The translations under genes and the position numbers were made by a program. A DNA stretch of 64,000 bases from Planctomycetota bacterium. Its GTDB lineage: Bacteria > Planctomycetota > Planctomycetia > Pirellulales > Pirellulaceae. The stretch lies in the NCBI GenBank assembly GCA_026692865.1, contig JAPLNI010000025.1, forward strand, positions 186,001 to 250,000, read 5' to 3'. The notes under the pieces were generated by a model. That model saw only the letters and a list, made by a program, of their open reading frames with translations. It was not told the DNA's origin and did no database searches. The stretch's first letter is position 1. Every line of letters starts with the position of its first letter. Positions 54,380-62,454 of the stretch are shown piece after piece.

Positions 54380-55504
54380 CTAGCTAACTTGCTTGCGACA
54401 AGCCAATTGTCGTCGACGAGCAACGATACCAACTGCACCAAGCGTCACCAAAGCAATTGAGCTTGGCTCGGGAACGGCGCTAACGTTGAATGCTTGGATA
54501 CCGTTGTTTGTGTTCAGGGCGTAAAGTCGGAGTCCATCTGGACCCATTCCAAACGCAAGATCTCCAGTCGCGTTCGTGTTGGCGACGAAAGGGGTCACTA
54601 AGTTCTGCGAGCTCAGGAGTACAAGACTATTTAGATTTGTCGCATTGTATAGCCGAACAAGGCTGCTGTTCGTTTCCATGGTTGCTAGCAAGGGAATGCT
54701 TCCCGTGGTCGTAAAGGCCGGTACGTTTTCGTTTGTGTTCAACAGAGAGGAAGGCGAGAACGTCGTCAAAGGCGTGGAGATGGGTGTAACACCTTCTGCA
54801 TTGAGAGCTGCCGTGTAGAAAGTATTTCCCGTTTGCTTTCCGATCGCAGTGCTTGAGTCTACAAAGTCAAGACCCAATCGCAGGGCGCCTGCAGGTGGCG
54901 TGGGGGTTCCACTAAACGGATTTGCTGCCGTTTGAGTAAAACTAATTCCGTCTACGGTATCGAATACCGATATCCCTGAAGTTGTCGACCCGCTAGCAAT
55001 TATTCGAGTATCTGCACCACTGCCAGTGACTGCAAAAGAATCCCCAGTTCGTGGGAAGCCATTAACCGCAGAATAAGCTAAAGTCGGGACTGCCGTAGGA
55101 TTTGCCCATCGGTAGATGTGAAAATTCGATGTTGCATTAGACAGATTTGCCGCGTATATCGCACCGTCGTCAGCAACATCAATCATGTTGAGTGGAAAAG
55201 TTCCGCCTGGCGTACCTGTTATAAGGCCGGTCAAGTCAAGATTTCCCACGGATGCGCCGGAGCTTCCCTGAAAAATACGAGCGAAGTTGCCGCCATTACG
55301 ATCAACAACATAAACTTGGTCGGCTGCACCATTGTAAGCAACACCTCGTTGGACGTTGGAGCCTGCCAGTTGCGTTGTATCGGAAGGAGACAACCAACCA
55401 GTATCGCTGAAGCTCGTAAGAGGCGTCAGGATAAATTCCGCTCTCGTCGCGCTCGCAGACAGCGGCATCAGCGCCAGCAGAAACGCAAACATTTTTCTTT
55501 TCAT
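54380..55504 (-). CDS. PEP-CTERM sorting-signal protein
   Basis: A 374-residue secreted protein with a signal peptide (KMFAFLLALMPLSASA) and a C-terminal PEP-CTERM signal (VPEPSSIALVTLGAVGIVARRR). The middle is rich in Thr, Ser and Asn, with repeated short beta motifs (DQVYVVDRNGGNFARIFQG) suggesting a propeller-like fold. The signal directs processing by an exosortase; no exosortase is seen in the window. The hydrolase cluster at the left edge could belong to the same pathway, but the distance is 50 kb. Confidence 0.88.
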   Translation of the reverse strand: MKRKMFAFLLALMPLSASATRAEFILTPLTSFSDTGWLSPSDTTQLAGSNVQRGVAYNGAADQVYVVDRNGGNFARIFQGSSGASVGNLDLTGLITGTPGGTFPLNMIDVADDGAIYAANLSNATSNFHIYRWANPTAVPTLAYSAVNGFPRTGDSFAVTGSGADTRIIASGSTTSGISVFDTVDGISFTQTAANPFSGTPTPPAGALRLGLDFVDSSTAIGKQTGNTFYTAALNAEGVTPISTPLTTFSPSSLLNTNENVPAFTTTGSIPLLATMETNSSLVRLYNATNLNSLVLLSSQNLVTPFVANTNATGDLAFGMGPDGLRLYALNTNNGIQAFNVSAVPEPSSIALVTLGAVGIVARRRQLACRKQVS

Positions 55505-56030
55505 TTCGGATTACCTTTTCGTGAACAAAACAATGATGATTTTCTCGAGTATCCACCCGGATCGAAAAAATAGATATTTCAACGGAGAGACTTCCTGCGT
55601 TCGAGAGTAACTCGTCTGATTACTCGGCACAATCATAAAATTCAGCAGAAATTCACTAGTCTTCACGGGGCCCCATGAAGAATGGTTTTTTCATGAAAAA
55701 AGCTTCGCTTGGCAAGCGATTGCAAAGCCGCTATTCGGCCTTAATGGCTAGTAAGTCGCCTTTATTTTGCGCGATTTTTGTTACTAGCTGCTTGCCTTGA
55801 AAAGAATTTTTTGGATTTTTTTCTGACCGGGGAAGCGAAGCGGTTGTCTTGTCAAGCCCTGAGCCGATGGCGCTAGCCACGGGTGACACGCGGCGCTCAA
55901 AGCTGGCGTTGTTGGGCAAATTAGCGGGGGGAACCCGGAGCTAGCGCCCACGGCTCAGGATTTTCAGATTGATATGTTCGTGGGAAGGCCTTATTCGGGA
56001 ATTGGCGGGAGCTCGTTATGCTATGCAGGC
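55505..56030. other. intergenic region before purC
   Basis: The 526 bases contain the promoter side of the PEP-CTERM gene and the repeat at 55858-55960. A palindromic GGGGCCCC (about 55667-55674) and an A/T-rich stretch follow. No gene is supported. Confidence 0.45.
55858..55960. repeat. 103-bp element with inverted ends, left of purC
   Basis: Ends: CCTGAGCCGATGGCGCTAG (55858-55876) and, inverted, CTAGCGCCCACGGCTCAGG (about 55940-55958), matching at 17 of 19 positions. It is homologous over its whole length to the inverted copy at 56969-57070. Confidence 0.85.
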
Positions 56031-56921
56031 ATGAGCAAGCCTATTCTTGAAACTAATCTTCCTTTTCCGCGTCGGCAGGGGAAAGTTCGTGATTGTTACG
56101 ACCTCGGCGAGACACTTCTAATCGTAAGCACCGATCGCATTAGTGCTTTTGATTACATTCTGCCCAACGCGATTCCTGACAAGGGACGCATTCTTACTCA
56201 ATTGAGCAAATTCTGGTTCGAGGTACTTGGAATCGCGAACCATTTGATTTCGACGGAAGTGCCGGCGGAGATTGCCAAACTGGACCCGGATGGGCTCCTT
56301 GAGGGGCGAGTCATGGTGGTTCGGAAGGCGAAAGTTTTGCCTTTTGAATGTGTCGTGCGCGGTTACTTGGAAGGCTCGGGTTGGAAGGACTATCAGCAGA
56401 CGCAATCGGTGTGCGGGATTCCATTGCCGACCGGTCTGAAGCAGTGCGATCGATTGGTGGAATTGGCGGGTGGTCCAATCTTCACGCCCGCAACAAAAGA
56501 AGAATCGGGACACGACGAAAACGTTTCTTTCGAAAGAATGGCCGATGACTTGGGTTTGGAAACGGCCAATGAACTCAAAGCCAAGAGTCTTCTTGTGTAT
56601 CAACGAGGCTCGGAGATTGCTCGAGAAAAGGGGATTATTATTGCCGACACCAAATTCGAATGGGGGCGCTTTGGGGACGAAATCATCTTGATCGATGAAG
56701 TCCTGACGCCGGACAGTTCGCGGTTCTGGTCGCTCGACGACTACCAGCCTGGCCGATCGCAACATTCGTTCGACAAACAGTTTGTGCGGGAGTACCTGCT
56801 CAGTTCTTCTTGGGACCGCCAAAGTCCGCCACCGGCCTTGCCTGAGTCGATTGTGTCGAAGACTCGCGAGAAGTATGTCGAGGCCTATGAACGACTGAGC
56901 GGCCAAAAGTTTGGCTTCTAG
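56031..56921 (+). CDS. purC: phosphoribosylaminoimidazole-succinocarboxamide synthase
   Basis: A 296-residue SAICAR synthetase for purine synthesis. The ATP-grasp-like start is GKVRDCYDLGETLLIVSTDR, followed by ISAFDYILPNAIPDKG and the family motif ECVVRGYLEGSGWKDYQ; IDEVLTPDSSRFW is the later nucleotide-binding motif. ATG at 56031 fits the family; the frame extends upstream but those residues come from repeat-derived DNA. The gene is flanked by inverted copies of one repeat. Confidence 0.95.
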   Translation: MSKPILETNLPFPRRQGKVRDCYDLGETLLIVSTDRISAFDYILPNAIPDKGRILTQLSKFWFEVLGIANHLISTEVPAEIAKLDPDGLLEGRVMVVRKAKVLPFECVVRGYLEGSGWKDYQQTQSVCGIPLPTGLKQCDRLVELAGGPIFTPATKEESGHDENVSFERMADDLGLETANELKAKSLLVYQRGSEIAREKGIIIADTKFEWGRFGDEIILIDEVLTPDSSRFWSLDDYQPGRSQHSFDKQFVREYLLSSSWDRQSPPPALPESIVSKTREKYVEAYERLSGQKFGF

Positions 56922-56933
56922 CGAAGGCGACTA

Positions 56934-56968
56934 CTGAGCCGATGGCGCCAGTGTCGCAAACCTCAAGT
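56934..56968. repeat. partial repeat end next to purC
   Basis: CTGAGCCGATGGCGCCAG at 56934 is one end of the same element family, without a full partner. It directly precedes the full inverted copy. Confidence 0.7.
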
Positions 56969-57070
56969 CCTGAGCCGTGAGCGCTAGCTCCGGATTACCC
57001 CCGCTAATTTGTTCAACATGAAAAACTTTGATCGCCGCGCGTCACCCGTGGCTAGCGCCATCGGCTCAGG
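56969..57070. repeat. 102-bp element with inverted ends, right of purC
   Basis: Ends: CCTGAGCCGTGAGCGCTAG (56969-56987) and CTAGCGCCATCGGCTCAGG (57052-57070). Read on the minus strand it follows the left copy (55858-55960) closely, with a variable middle stretch of about 20 bases. Short frames through it have no independent support. Confidence 0.85.
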
Positions 57071-57262
57071 ACAAATGCCGATTTTCATTGGTCCAGGGCG
57101 AACGCGGACGGGACTTCGGTCCCATCCTACGTCGAAGTTTGCCTTGACAACTCCTGCTGTTACCCGTATTTTTCACCCTCCCAATTCTGACTAGCCTTAG
57201 TTGGCTTCCGACGGATTGGGTCCGACAGTTCGATTTTCCTTATTTGTTATTGAGTTCAGATC

Positions 57263-57445
57263 ATGGCAGTACCAAAGCGCCGTCACTCCAATTCGAGATC
57301 CGGCAAGCGACGTGCCCACCACCACAAAAAAGCGAAGCAATTAACTAACTGCCCACGATGCAGTCACAGCGTGCCAACCCATACCGTGTGCCCAAAGTGT
57401 GGTTTCTACATGGGTCGTGTGGTTGTTGAGACTTCAGCAGAATAG
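57263..57445 (+). CDS. rpmF: 50S ribosomal protein L32
   Basis: A 60-residue L32: AVPKRRHSNSRSGKRRAHHH and the zinc-ribbon cysteines CPRC and CPKC. Zinc-type variant. It heads the fabD-fabG-acpP-fabF run, as in many bacteria, although plsX and fabH that often lie between are missing here. Confidence 0.97.
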   Translation: MAVPKRRHSNSRSGKRRAHHHKKAKQLTNCPRCSHSVPTHTVCPKCGFYMGRVVVETSAE

Positions 57446-57453
57446 TTCCTGCC

Positions 57454-58380
57454 GTGTCGAAAATAGCACTGCTTTTCCCGGGTCAAGGCGCACAGAGTGT
57501 CGGTATGGGTGCCGGGATTGTTTCCCGCTGCGAAGCCGCTAAGCATCTTTTTAAGCAGGCTTCAGGGGTTCTCGGCTACGATCTTTTGGACCTTTGTGTT
57601 CAAGGTCCAGCGGACAAGCTGAATTTGACCAGCTACTCGCAGCCCGCTCTATTTGTTCATTCCGCTGCTGCTTTGATGGAATTGCGGCTTAAGGTGAATG
57701 AGGGTGGAGATCCCAATCCGGTGAATACTGCTGTTGCCGTCGCGGGCTTAAGTCTTGGCGAGTATAGCGCTCTCTACGCAGCCGGAGCGATTGCTTTTGA
57801 GGACGGAGTCAAGCTGGTTTCAGAACGTGGCGCCGCGATGCAAGATGCCGCAAGTTCGCAGCCAAGCGGGATGGCGAGCGTCTTGGGGTTGGAGCTCGAG
57901 CAAGTTCAAAAGCTTTGCGATGATGCTCGGCAAGACGGAGAGATTCTTCAAATCGCCAATTTGTTATGCCCAGGAAATACCGCCATTTCCGGCCATCAAA
58001 AATCGATCGAGGCAGCCGAAGCAATTGCGATCTCGATGGGAGCTATGAAGTACATACGGCTTCCCGTTGCGGGAGCCTTTCACACAAACATTATGACCCC
58101 GGCAGTGTCGAGATTGAAGGTGGCGATCAGCGATTGCCCGATGAATAACGCTAAGATTCCCCTTTACGCCAACGTCGATGCCGCGTCCCACACGGAAGCA
58201 TCCGAGTTCCGCGAGTTGCTGCCTCAACAGGTCGTTTCGCAAGTACGCTGGGAAGATTCCTTGCGAGCCATGTTGGCGGACGGCATTGAAGAGTTCTATG
58301 AGATTGGTGCCGGTCGCGTGTTGGCGGGTACGCTAAAACGAATCCATCGAAAGGCAGTTTGTCACTCGATTGGTGATTGA
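57454..58380 (+). CDS. fabD: malonyl-CoA:ACP transacylase
   Basis: A 308-residue FabD that loads malonyl on the acyl carrier protein. The glutamine near the start is in FPGQGAQSVGMG, the nucleophile is Ser100 in GLSLGEYSA (Leu in place of the common His before Ser), and GAFHTNIM holds the catalytic His. The start is GTG at 57454, eight bases after rpmF. Confidence 0.95.
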   Translation: MSKIALLFPGQGAQSVGMGAGIVSRCEAAKHLFKQASGVLGYDLLDLCVQGPADKLNLTSYSQPALFVHSAAALMELRLKVNEGGDPNPVNTAVAVAGLSLGEYSALYAAGAIAFEDGVKLVSERGAAMQDAASSQPSGMASVLGLELEQVQKLCDDARQDGEILQIANLLCPGNTAISGHQKSIEAAEAIAISMGAMKYIRLPVAGAFHTNIMTPAVSRLKVAISDCPMNNAKIPLYANVDAASHTEASEFRELLPQQVVSQVRWEDSLRAMLADGIEEFYEIGAGRVLAGTLKRIHRKAVCHSIGD

Positions 58381-58418
58381 TATTTAGTACCGCCTCTTTT
58401 TTGAAAGTCATCGAATAC

Positions 58419-59186
58419 ATGAGCAGTAACGATTTTGGGTTGTCGGCTCCACTGAATGGACAAATCGCTTTAGTCACCGGTGCTTCGCAGGGTTTGGGAG
58501 CCGCCGTCGCTTTAAGGCTAGGTCAGAACGGTGCAAAGGTCCTGTGCGTGGCTAGGAACGCCTCGAAGCTCTCCGAGACCGTTGCAGCCATCGAAGCTTC
58601 AGGTGGGACCGCCGAGGCCATCGCGTGCGACGTCACAGACCGAGCTGAGATCGAGAAGCTTTTCGAAAAAATCGAATCTCAATACGAAAAGCTAGACATT
58701 CTTGTCAATAATGCGGGAATCACTCGCGACACACTTCTGCCGATCATGAAGGACGAGCAGTGGGACGAAATCATTGCCGCGAATCTCACAAGCTGCTTCT
58801 TGTTTTGTCGAGCTGCTAGCAAGCTCATGATGCGAAAGCGTTTCGGACGAATCATCAACATGTCGAGCGTCTCGGGATTGATCGGCAACGCTGGTCAGAC
58901 GAACTATTCGGCGACCAAGGCGGGCATGATTGGCTTTACTCGTTCACTTTCCAAGGAATTAGCTAAGCGAAAGGTGACTGTCAACGCTGTAGCACCTGGC
59001 TTTATTGAAAGCGATATGACCAAAGCTCTGGGCGAAGACATCATGAAGGAAGTCAAGAATCGAATACCAGCCAATCGTCTCGGAACGGCGGACGATGTTG
59101 CCGCATGCGTGCTGTTTTTGGCTAGCCCAGCGGCAAGTTACGTCACCGGACAAGTGCTTACCGTCGACGGCGGCATGACAGGCTAA
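58419..59186 (+). CDS. fabG: 3-oxoacyl-ACP reductase
   Basis: A 255-residue SDR-type FabG: TGASQGLGAA (NADPH site), NNAGITRDTLL, MSSVSG with the catalytic Ser, and YSATKAGMIGF with Tyr and Lys; the end YVTGQVLTVDGGM is typical. ATG at 58419 gives the family start (MSSNDFGLSAPLNGQIALVT); the frame extends farther but with a TTG overlapping fabD. Confidence 0.95.
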   Translation: MSSNDFGLSAPLNGQIALVTGASQGLGAAVALRLGQNGAKVLCVARNASKLSETVAAIEASGGTAEAIACDVTDRAEIEKLFEKIESQYEKLDILVNNAGITRDTLLPIMKDEQWDEIIAANLTSCFLFCRAASKLMMRKRFGRIINMSSVSGLIGNAGQTNYSATKAGMIGFTRSLSKELAKRKVTVNAVAPGFIESDMTKALGEDIMKEVKNRIPANRLGTADDVAACVLFLASPAASYVTGQVLTVDGGMTG

Positions 59187-59301
59187 GCCCGGAAGATTGA
59201 AGATTTAGTCGGTTATTGCCAGTCTACCTGGCTTGACCAGTTTTGCTAACATAACGTATGTTCTCTGCCTGTTAATTAATTGTTATATCCACCTAGCCTT
59301 T

Positions 59302-59347
59302 GGAGGAGGGAATCATTATGAAGCTTCTTCCGTGTTTAAGTTTCTAG
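59302..59347 (+). promoter_or_regulatory. possible leader peptide upstream of acpP
   Basis: GGAGGAGGG (59302-59310) stands seven bases before ATG at 59318, which opens a ten-codon frame (MKLLPCLSF, stop at 59345-59347). The frame ends about 60 bases before the acpP ATG. A near-perfect ribosome site with such a short frame suggests a regulatory leader peptide or a ribosome binding site with another role; function unknown. Confidence 0.4.
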
Positions 59348-59407
59348 TTGGTGAATACCTAGTTTCAAATTTCTAAGTTCTGTTTTTACAAAAGGGTAAT
59401 CCCTGCT

Positions 59408-59647
59408 ATGGCAACCGTTGAGGAACGCGTCATTGATATCGTGGCCGAGCAACTTGGTGTCGAAAAGGACAAGATCAAGCGCGAGACACACTTCGTTAAT
59501 GACCTCGGAGCCGACTCGCTCGATACCGTTGAACTCGTCATGGAGTTAGAAGAAGAGTTCGACATTAGCATTCCCGAAGAAGCTGCGGACAAAATCCAAC
59601 GCGTCGGCGAAGCAATTGAGTACATCGAGAAGCACCAAAGTAACTAA
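59408..59647 (+). CDS. acpP: acyl carrier protein
   Basis: A 79-residue ACP with the phosphopantetheine site [10 protein letters not shown] (Ser37), and acidic helix II ([18 protein letters not shown]). The leader upstream carries a good ribosome site for a short frame; acpP itself has AAGGG about ten bases before the ATG. Confidence 0.97.
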   Translation: MATVEERVIDIVAEQLGVEKDKIKRETHFVNDLGADSLDTVELVMELEEEFDISIPEEAADKIQRVGEAIEYIEKHQSN

Positions 59648-59662
59648 GGTTAGAGATTCCGA

Positions 59663-60904
59663 ATGAGACGCCGTGTCGTCGTGACGGGCATGGGCTGCGT
59701 CACGCCCCTTGCTAACCAGGTAGATTTGCTCTGGGAACGCATCCTCGCTGGAAAAAGTGGAATTCACCCTCTTACGATTGTGGATACCACTCATCAGAAG
59801 GTGAAGTTCGGAGGCGACTGCGCGGACTTCGAGCCTGGCGATAGTGTCGAAGCCAAAGAGGTGAAGCGACTCGATCGTTTCGTGCTCTTTGCCATGCACG
59901 CTGCCAAACAGGCTGTGCTTCAAAGCGGAATTGATTTCTCGAAAGAAGACAGTTACCGATGCGGCGCGATTCTCGGCTCGGGTATCGGTGGTTTGAACGA
60001 AATTGAAGAGCAGATGTTTAGGCTCTTTAGTAAAGGTCCCGACCGCGTTAGTCCATTCACCATCCCCAAGATGATGCTCAACGCCGCTGGCGGGAACGTG
60101 GGGATCGCATACGGTCTTCGTGGCCCTAACTTTGCGGTTGCAACTGCGTGCGCTTCATCGAATAACGCGATGGGTGATGCTCTCAAGGCGATCCGCTACG
60201 ATGAAGCGGACGTGATGGTCACTGGGGCTTCGGAAGCTGCAATCACCGCGATCGGTGTTGCCGGTTTTTCAAACATGAAAGCTTTATCGACACGCAACGA
60301 TGCACCCGAGAAAGCTTCGCGACCCTTCGACGCAGACCGCGACGGCTTTGTGCTAAGCGAAGGATGTGGCGTCTTGGTATTCGAGGAACTCGAACACGCG
60401 AAAACTCGTGGGGCCAATATTTTAGCTGAGATTATTGGATACGGCGGCTCCTGCGATGCAGGGCACATCACGGCTCCGGATGCAGAAGGACGCGGAGCAA
60501 GTCGAGCAATGCTAAACGCACTACGAGATGCATCCGTCGATGCCAGTGCGGTCGACTATATCAACGCTCACGGCACCAGTACGCCGCTAGGTGACAAAGC
60601 CGAAACCATCGCAGTGAAGTCGGTCTTTGGAGAATCAGCCCGCAGAGTTGCAATATCCAGCACGAAAGGTGCCCTAGGACACGCGCTGGGTGCAAGCGGA
60701 AGTATCGAGTTGATTCTATCGATTCTTGCTTGCCAGAAGGGAGTTATTCCGCCTACGATCAATCTGGAAACTCCCGATCCAGATTGCGACCTGAATTATA
60801 CTCCGCTCGTTCCAGGTGAGCGTGCCGTGAATATCGCAATGAGCAACAGCTTCGGGTTCGGTGGTCACAACGCAACGATCATCTGTAATCGCTGGAATGG
60901 CTAG
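59663..60904 (+). CDS. fabF: 3-oxoacyl-ACP synthase II
   Basis: A 413-residue FabF condensing enzyme. The catalytic Cys163 is in ATACASSNNAMGDA, and the His residues are in NAHGTSTPLGD and KGALGHALGASGS; NSFGFGGHN is the end loop. It follows acpP by 15 bases, closing the fatty-acid cluster. Confidence 0.97.
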   Translation: MRRRVVVTGMGCVTPLANQVDLLWERILAGKSGIHPLTIVDTTHQKVKFGGDCADFEPGDSVEAKEVKRLDRFVLFAMHAAKQAVLQSGIDFSKEDSYRCGAILGSGIGGLNEIEEQMFRLFSKGPDRVSPFTIPKMMLNAAGGNVGIAYGLRGPNFAVATACASSNNAMGDALKAIRYDEADVMVTGASEAAITAIGVAGFSNMKALSTRNDAPEKASRPFDADRDGFVLSEGCGVLVFEELEHAKTRGANILAEIIGYGGSCDAGHITAPDAEGRGASRAMLNALRDASVDASAVDYINAHGTSTPLGDKAETIAVKSVFGESARRVAISSTKGALGHALGASGSIELILSILACQKGVIPPTINLETPDPDCDLNYTPLVPGERAVNIAMSNSFGFGGHNATIICNRWNG

Positions 60905-60908
60905 TCCG

Positions 60909-61030
60909 ATTCGTCCAGATTGCGTTTTCGGTAGCTGAATTCGTAAGAATTCAAGTGTTGATGGAGATGCCATGGGATAACGAAGTCAGCAGAAGTCTTT
61001 TGACTTCTGCGACGAGCTCATTTGGCTTTT
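60909..61030. repeat. hairpin repeat family, copy E, reaching into the sigma-factor gene
   Basis: TGAATTCGTAAGAATTCA (60936-60953) after GGTAGC, and GCAGAAGTCTTTTGACTTCTGC (60989-61010). The lead-in TTCGTCCAGATTGCGTTTTC matches copies A and B. The right side overlaps the 3' end of the minus-strand sigma gene (stop at 60986-60988). Confidence 0.8.
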
Positions 61031-61606
61031 CATTCGAATCAGATAGTCGGATTTATAGTTCGCAACTTTTTGCTCTGTAAGTCCGAGTTTCTCGGCGATT
61101 ACCTTGTTTGCTAATCGCGATACGAATAACAACTCGATGCACGCAAGCTTGACCCAATCTTGGTTTGATTTCCATTTCCGAATATCGGATGCGAGAAGTT
61201 GCGCAATCTTCTTCTCCTCGTCGCCCCTTCGTTCGCGGGAGCGATGAATACTACTGACCATCCGAGCGCGATCAGGGGATTCAATCGGAATCGCCTGAGA
61301 CGAAGTCTTTTGAAGTCTTCGTAAATGGTCGGTAATTTTGAAACCGCAGATCGCGAATAGATAACTCTCAATTGAGCGAGTCTCGTCAAAATGAGGCAAG
61401 CTGAGATGTAAACCAAGAAACGTATCTTGAACCATATCATCGACTGATGCTGTATCACTCAGCTTTCGCGAAACATACGCATGCAAGCGGCCTTCATACT
61501 TCGCAATAAGAAGTTCCCATGCTCGTTCGTCGCCATCTCGGATACGGCGAACGAGTAGTGTATCTGCTGACAGTAGCCTTGCGGAGAAATGGTCTGAAGT
61601 TGACAT
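60986..61606 (-). CDS. sigma-70 family RNA polymerase sigma factor, ECF-like
   Basis: A 206-residue sigma factor. Region 2 is clear: ELLIAKYEGRLHAYV, then SVDDMVQDTFLGL and SYLFAICGFKITDHLRR. Region 4 is LANKVIAEKLGLTEQKVANY. There is no anti-sigma gene beside it. It follows csrA by 18 bases. The last residues (KSQMSSSQKSKDFC) lie inside a repeat and were probably acquired from it. Confidence 0.85.
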   Translation of the reverse strand: MSTSDHFSARLLSADTLLVRRIRDGDERAWELLIAKYEGRLHAYVSRKLSDTASVDDMVQDTFLGLHLSLPHFDETRSIESYLFAICGFKITDHLRRLQKTSSQAIPIESPDRARMVSSIHRSRERRGDEEKKIAQLLASDIRKWKSNQDWVKLACIELLFVSRLANKVIAEKLGLTEQKVANYKSDYLIRMKSQMSSSQKSKDFC

Positions 61607-61624
61607 TCGAGAGAGCCCACTCCT

Positions 61625-61879
61625 TTAACCTACGTTTCGCTGCAGTGCTCGAATGGAGGATGTGAAATCCTTCATGCTGATGGCGGCTACACGTGATTTT
61701 CGTTCCGGTTTTGGAAGGGGCTTGTCTGAGTCGATTATCAATTCACCACGCATCACCTTCACATCCTTGGGGGCTTCAATTCCGATGGTGACCCGGTTTC
61801 CCACGACCTTGGAAATAACCAAAGTAATGTTCTCACCGATAACCAATCGTTCGCCTTCTTTTCGACTTAATACAAGCAT
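61625..61879 (-). CDS. csrA: carbon storage regulator CsrA
   Basis: An 84-residue CsrA; the core MLVLSRKEGERLVIGENITL and VTIGIEAPKDVKVMRGEL are as in E. coli, followed by a C-terminal addition of about 25 residues (RKSRVAAISMKDFTSSIRAL). It binds GGA-containing RNA and controls translation. The chosen ATG is at 61879, with AAGGAAG about seven bases upstream; GGA also occurs farther up the leader. It probably shares a transcript with the sigma gene. Confidence 0.96.
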   Translation of the reverse strand: MLVLSRKEGERLVIGENITLVISKVVGNRVTIGIEAPKDVKVMRGELIIDSDKPLPKPERKSRVAAISMKDFTSSIRALQRNVG

Positions 61880-62454
61880 TTTAGTACTTCCTTGATTGAT
61901 AGATCCATGTCCAAAACACTGGGACTCGTAGTCCATAGATAGCTAACCTGCTATCTCTCTCACTTAACCATCCATTCATTCTTTGCAGAACACACCGATG
62001 CAAAACCGGTGCCGATTATCTGTTTTTTAGGAATTATTAAAGTTTGACAGAATTGACATATCTTAGGTTCGCTAACAACCGCGATTCAGTTCAATCCGTT
62101 CAGTGATTTTCCAGGGAAAAACAAATATAATCGCTGGAATTACTCAAGTTCTGCCTCGCGCGGACGTTTCAGTGGTTTCAATAAGCTAGCAAAGTTGATT
62201 GCAATAATTGCAATGTGACTGAAAAAACTTCACCGTCATTGTGACAAGTTGATTGCCTCAAAGTGCGAAAAAATGTCTTGGCTTTGCTGCCTAGATCAGT
62301 TCCCTTTTATGACTTCGCGTGTTGGCTCTGCTGAGTAATTCTCAATTCACGATCCAGCACGATAAGCGTGTTGTTCTCGGTTACTCCAATTAAAGGTCAT
62401 TCATTTGACACCTCAGGTCACTCGTCGAATGATTTTTGAAATAAGATATGTCTG
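61880..62454. other. intergenic region between csrA and hemW
   Basis: A 575-base divergent region. It contains the csrA leader with GGA triplets (including AAGGAAG before the start), a short hairpin GATAGCTAACCTGCTATC (about 61937-61954) and an A/T-rich palindrome TTGCAATAATTGCAA (about 62198-62212). No gene or RNA family is recognised. Confidence 0.45.

Larger units (their letters stand above)
56922..57262. other. intergenic region with repeats, between purC and rpmF
   Basis: The gap of 341 bases holds the partial and full copies and a hairpin GGGACTTCGGTCCC (57110-57123), a second repeat type with a near copy (GGGACTTCGGACCC) at 42928-42941. Confidence 0.55.

Noticed and set aside
57009-57194. 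Open frame through the repeat right of purC, with a peptide like that left of purC (RRxSPVASAIGSG)
   Set aside because: The shared peptide comes from the repeated DNA itself; no ribosome site and the other copy reads it on the opposite strand.
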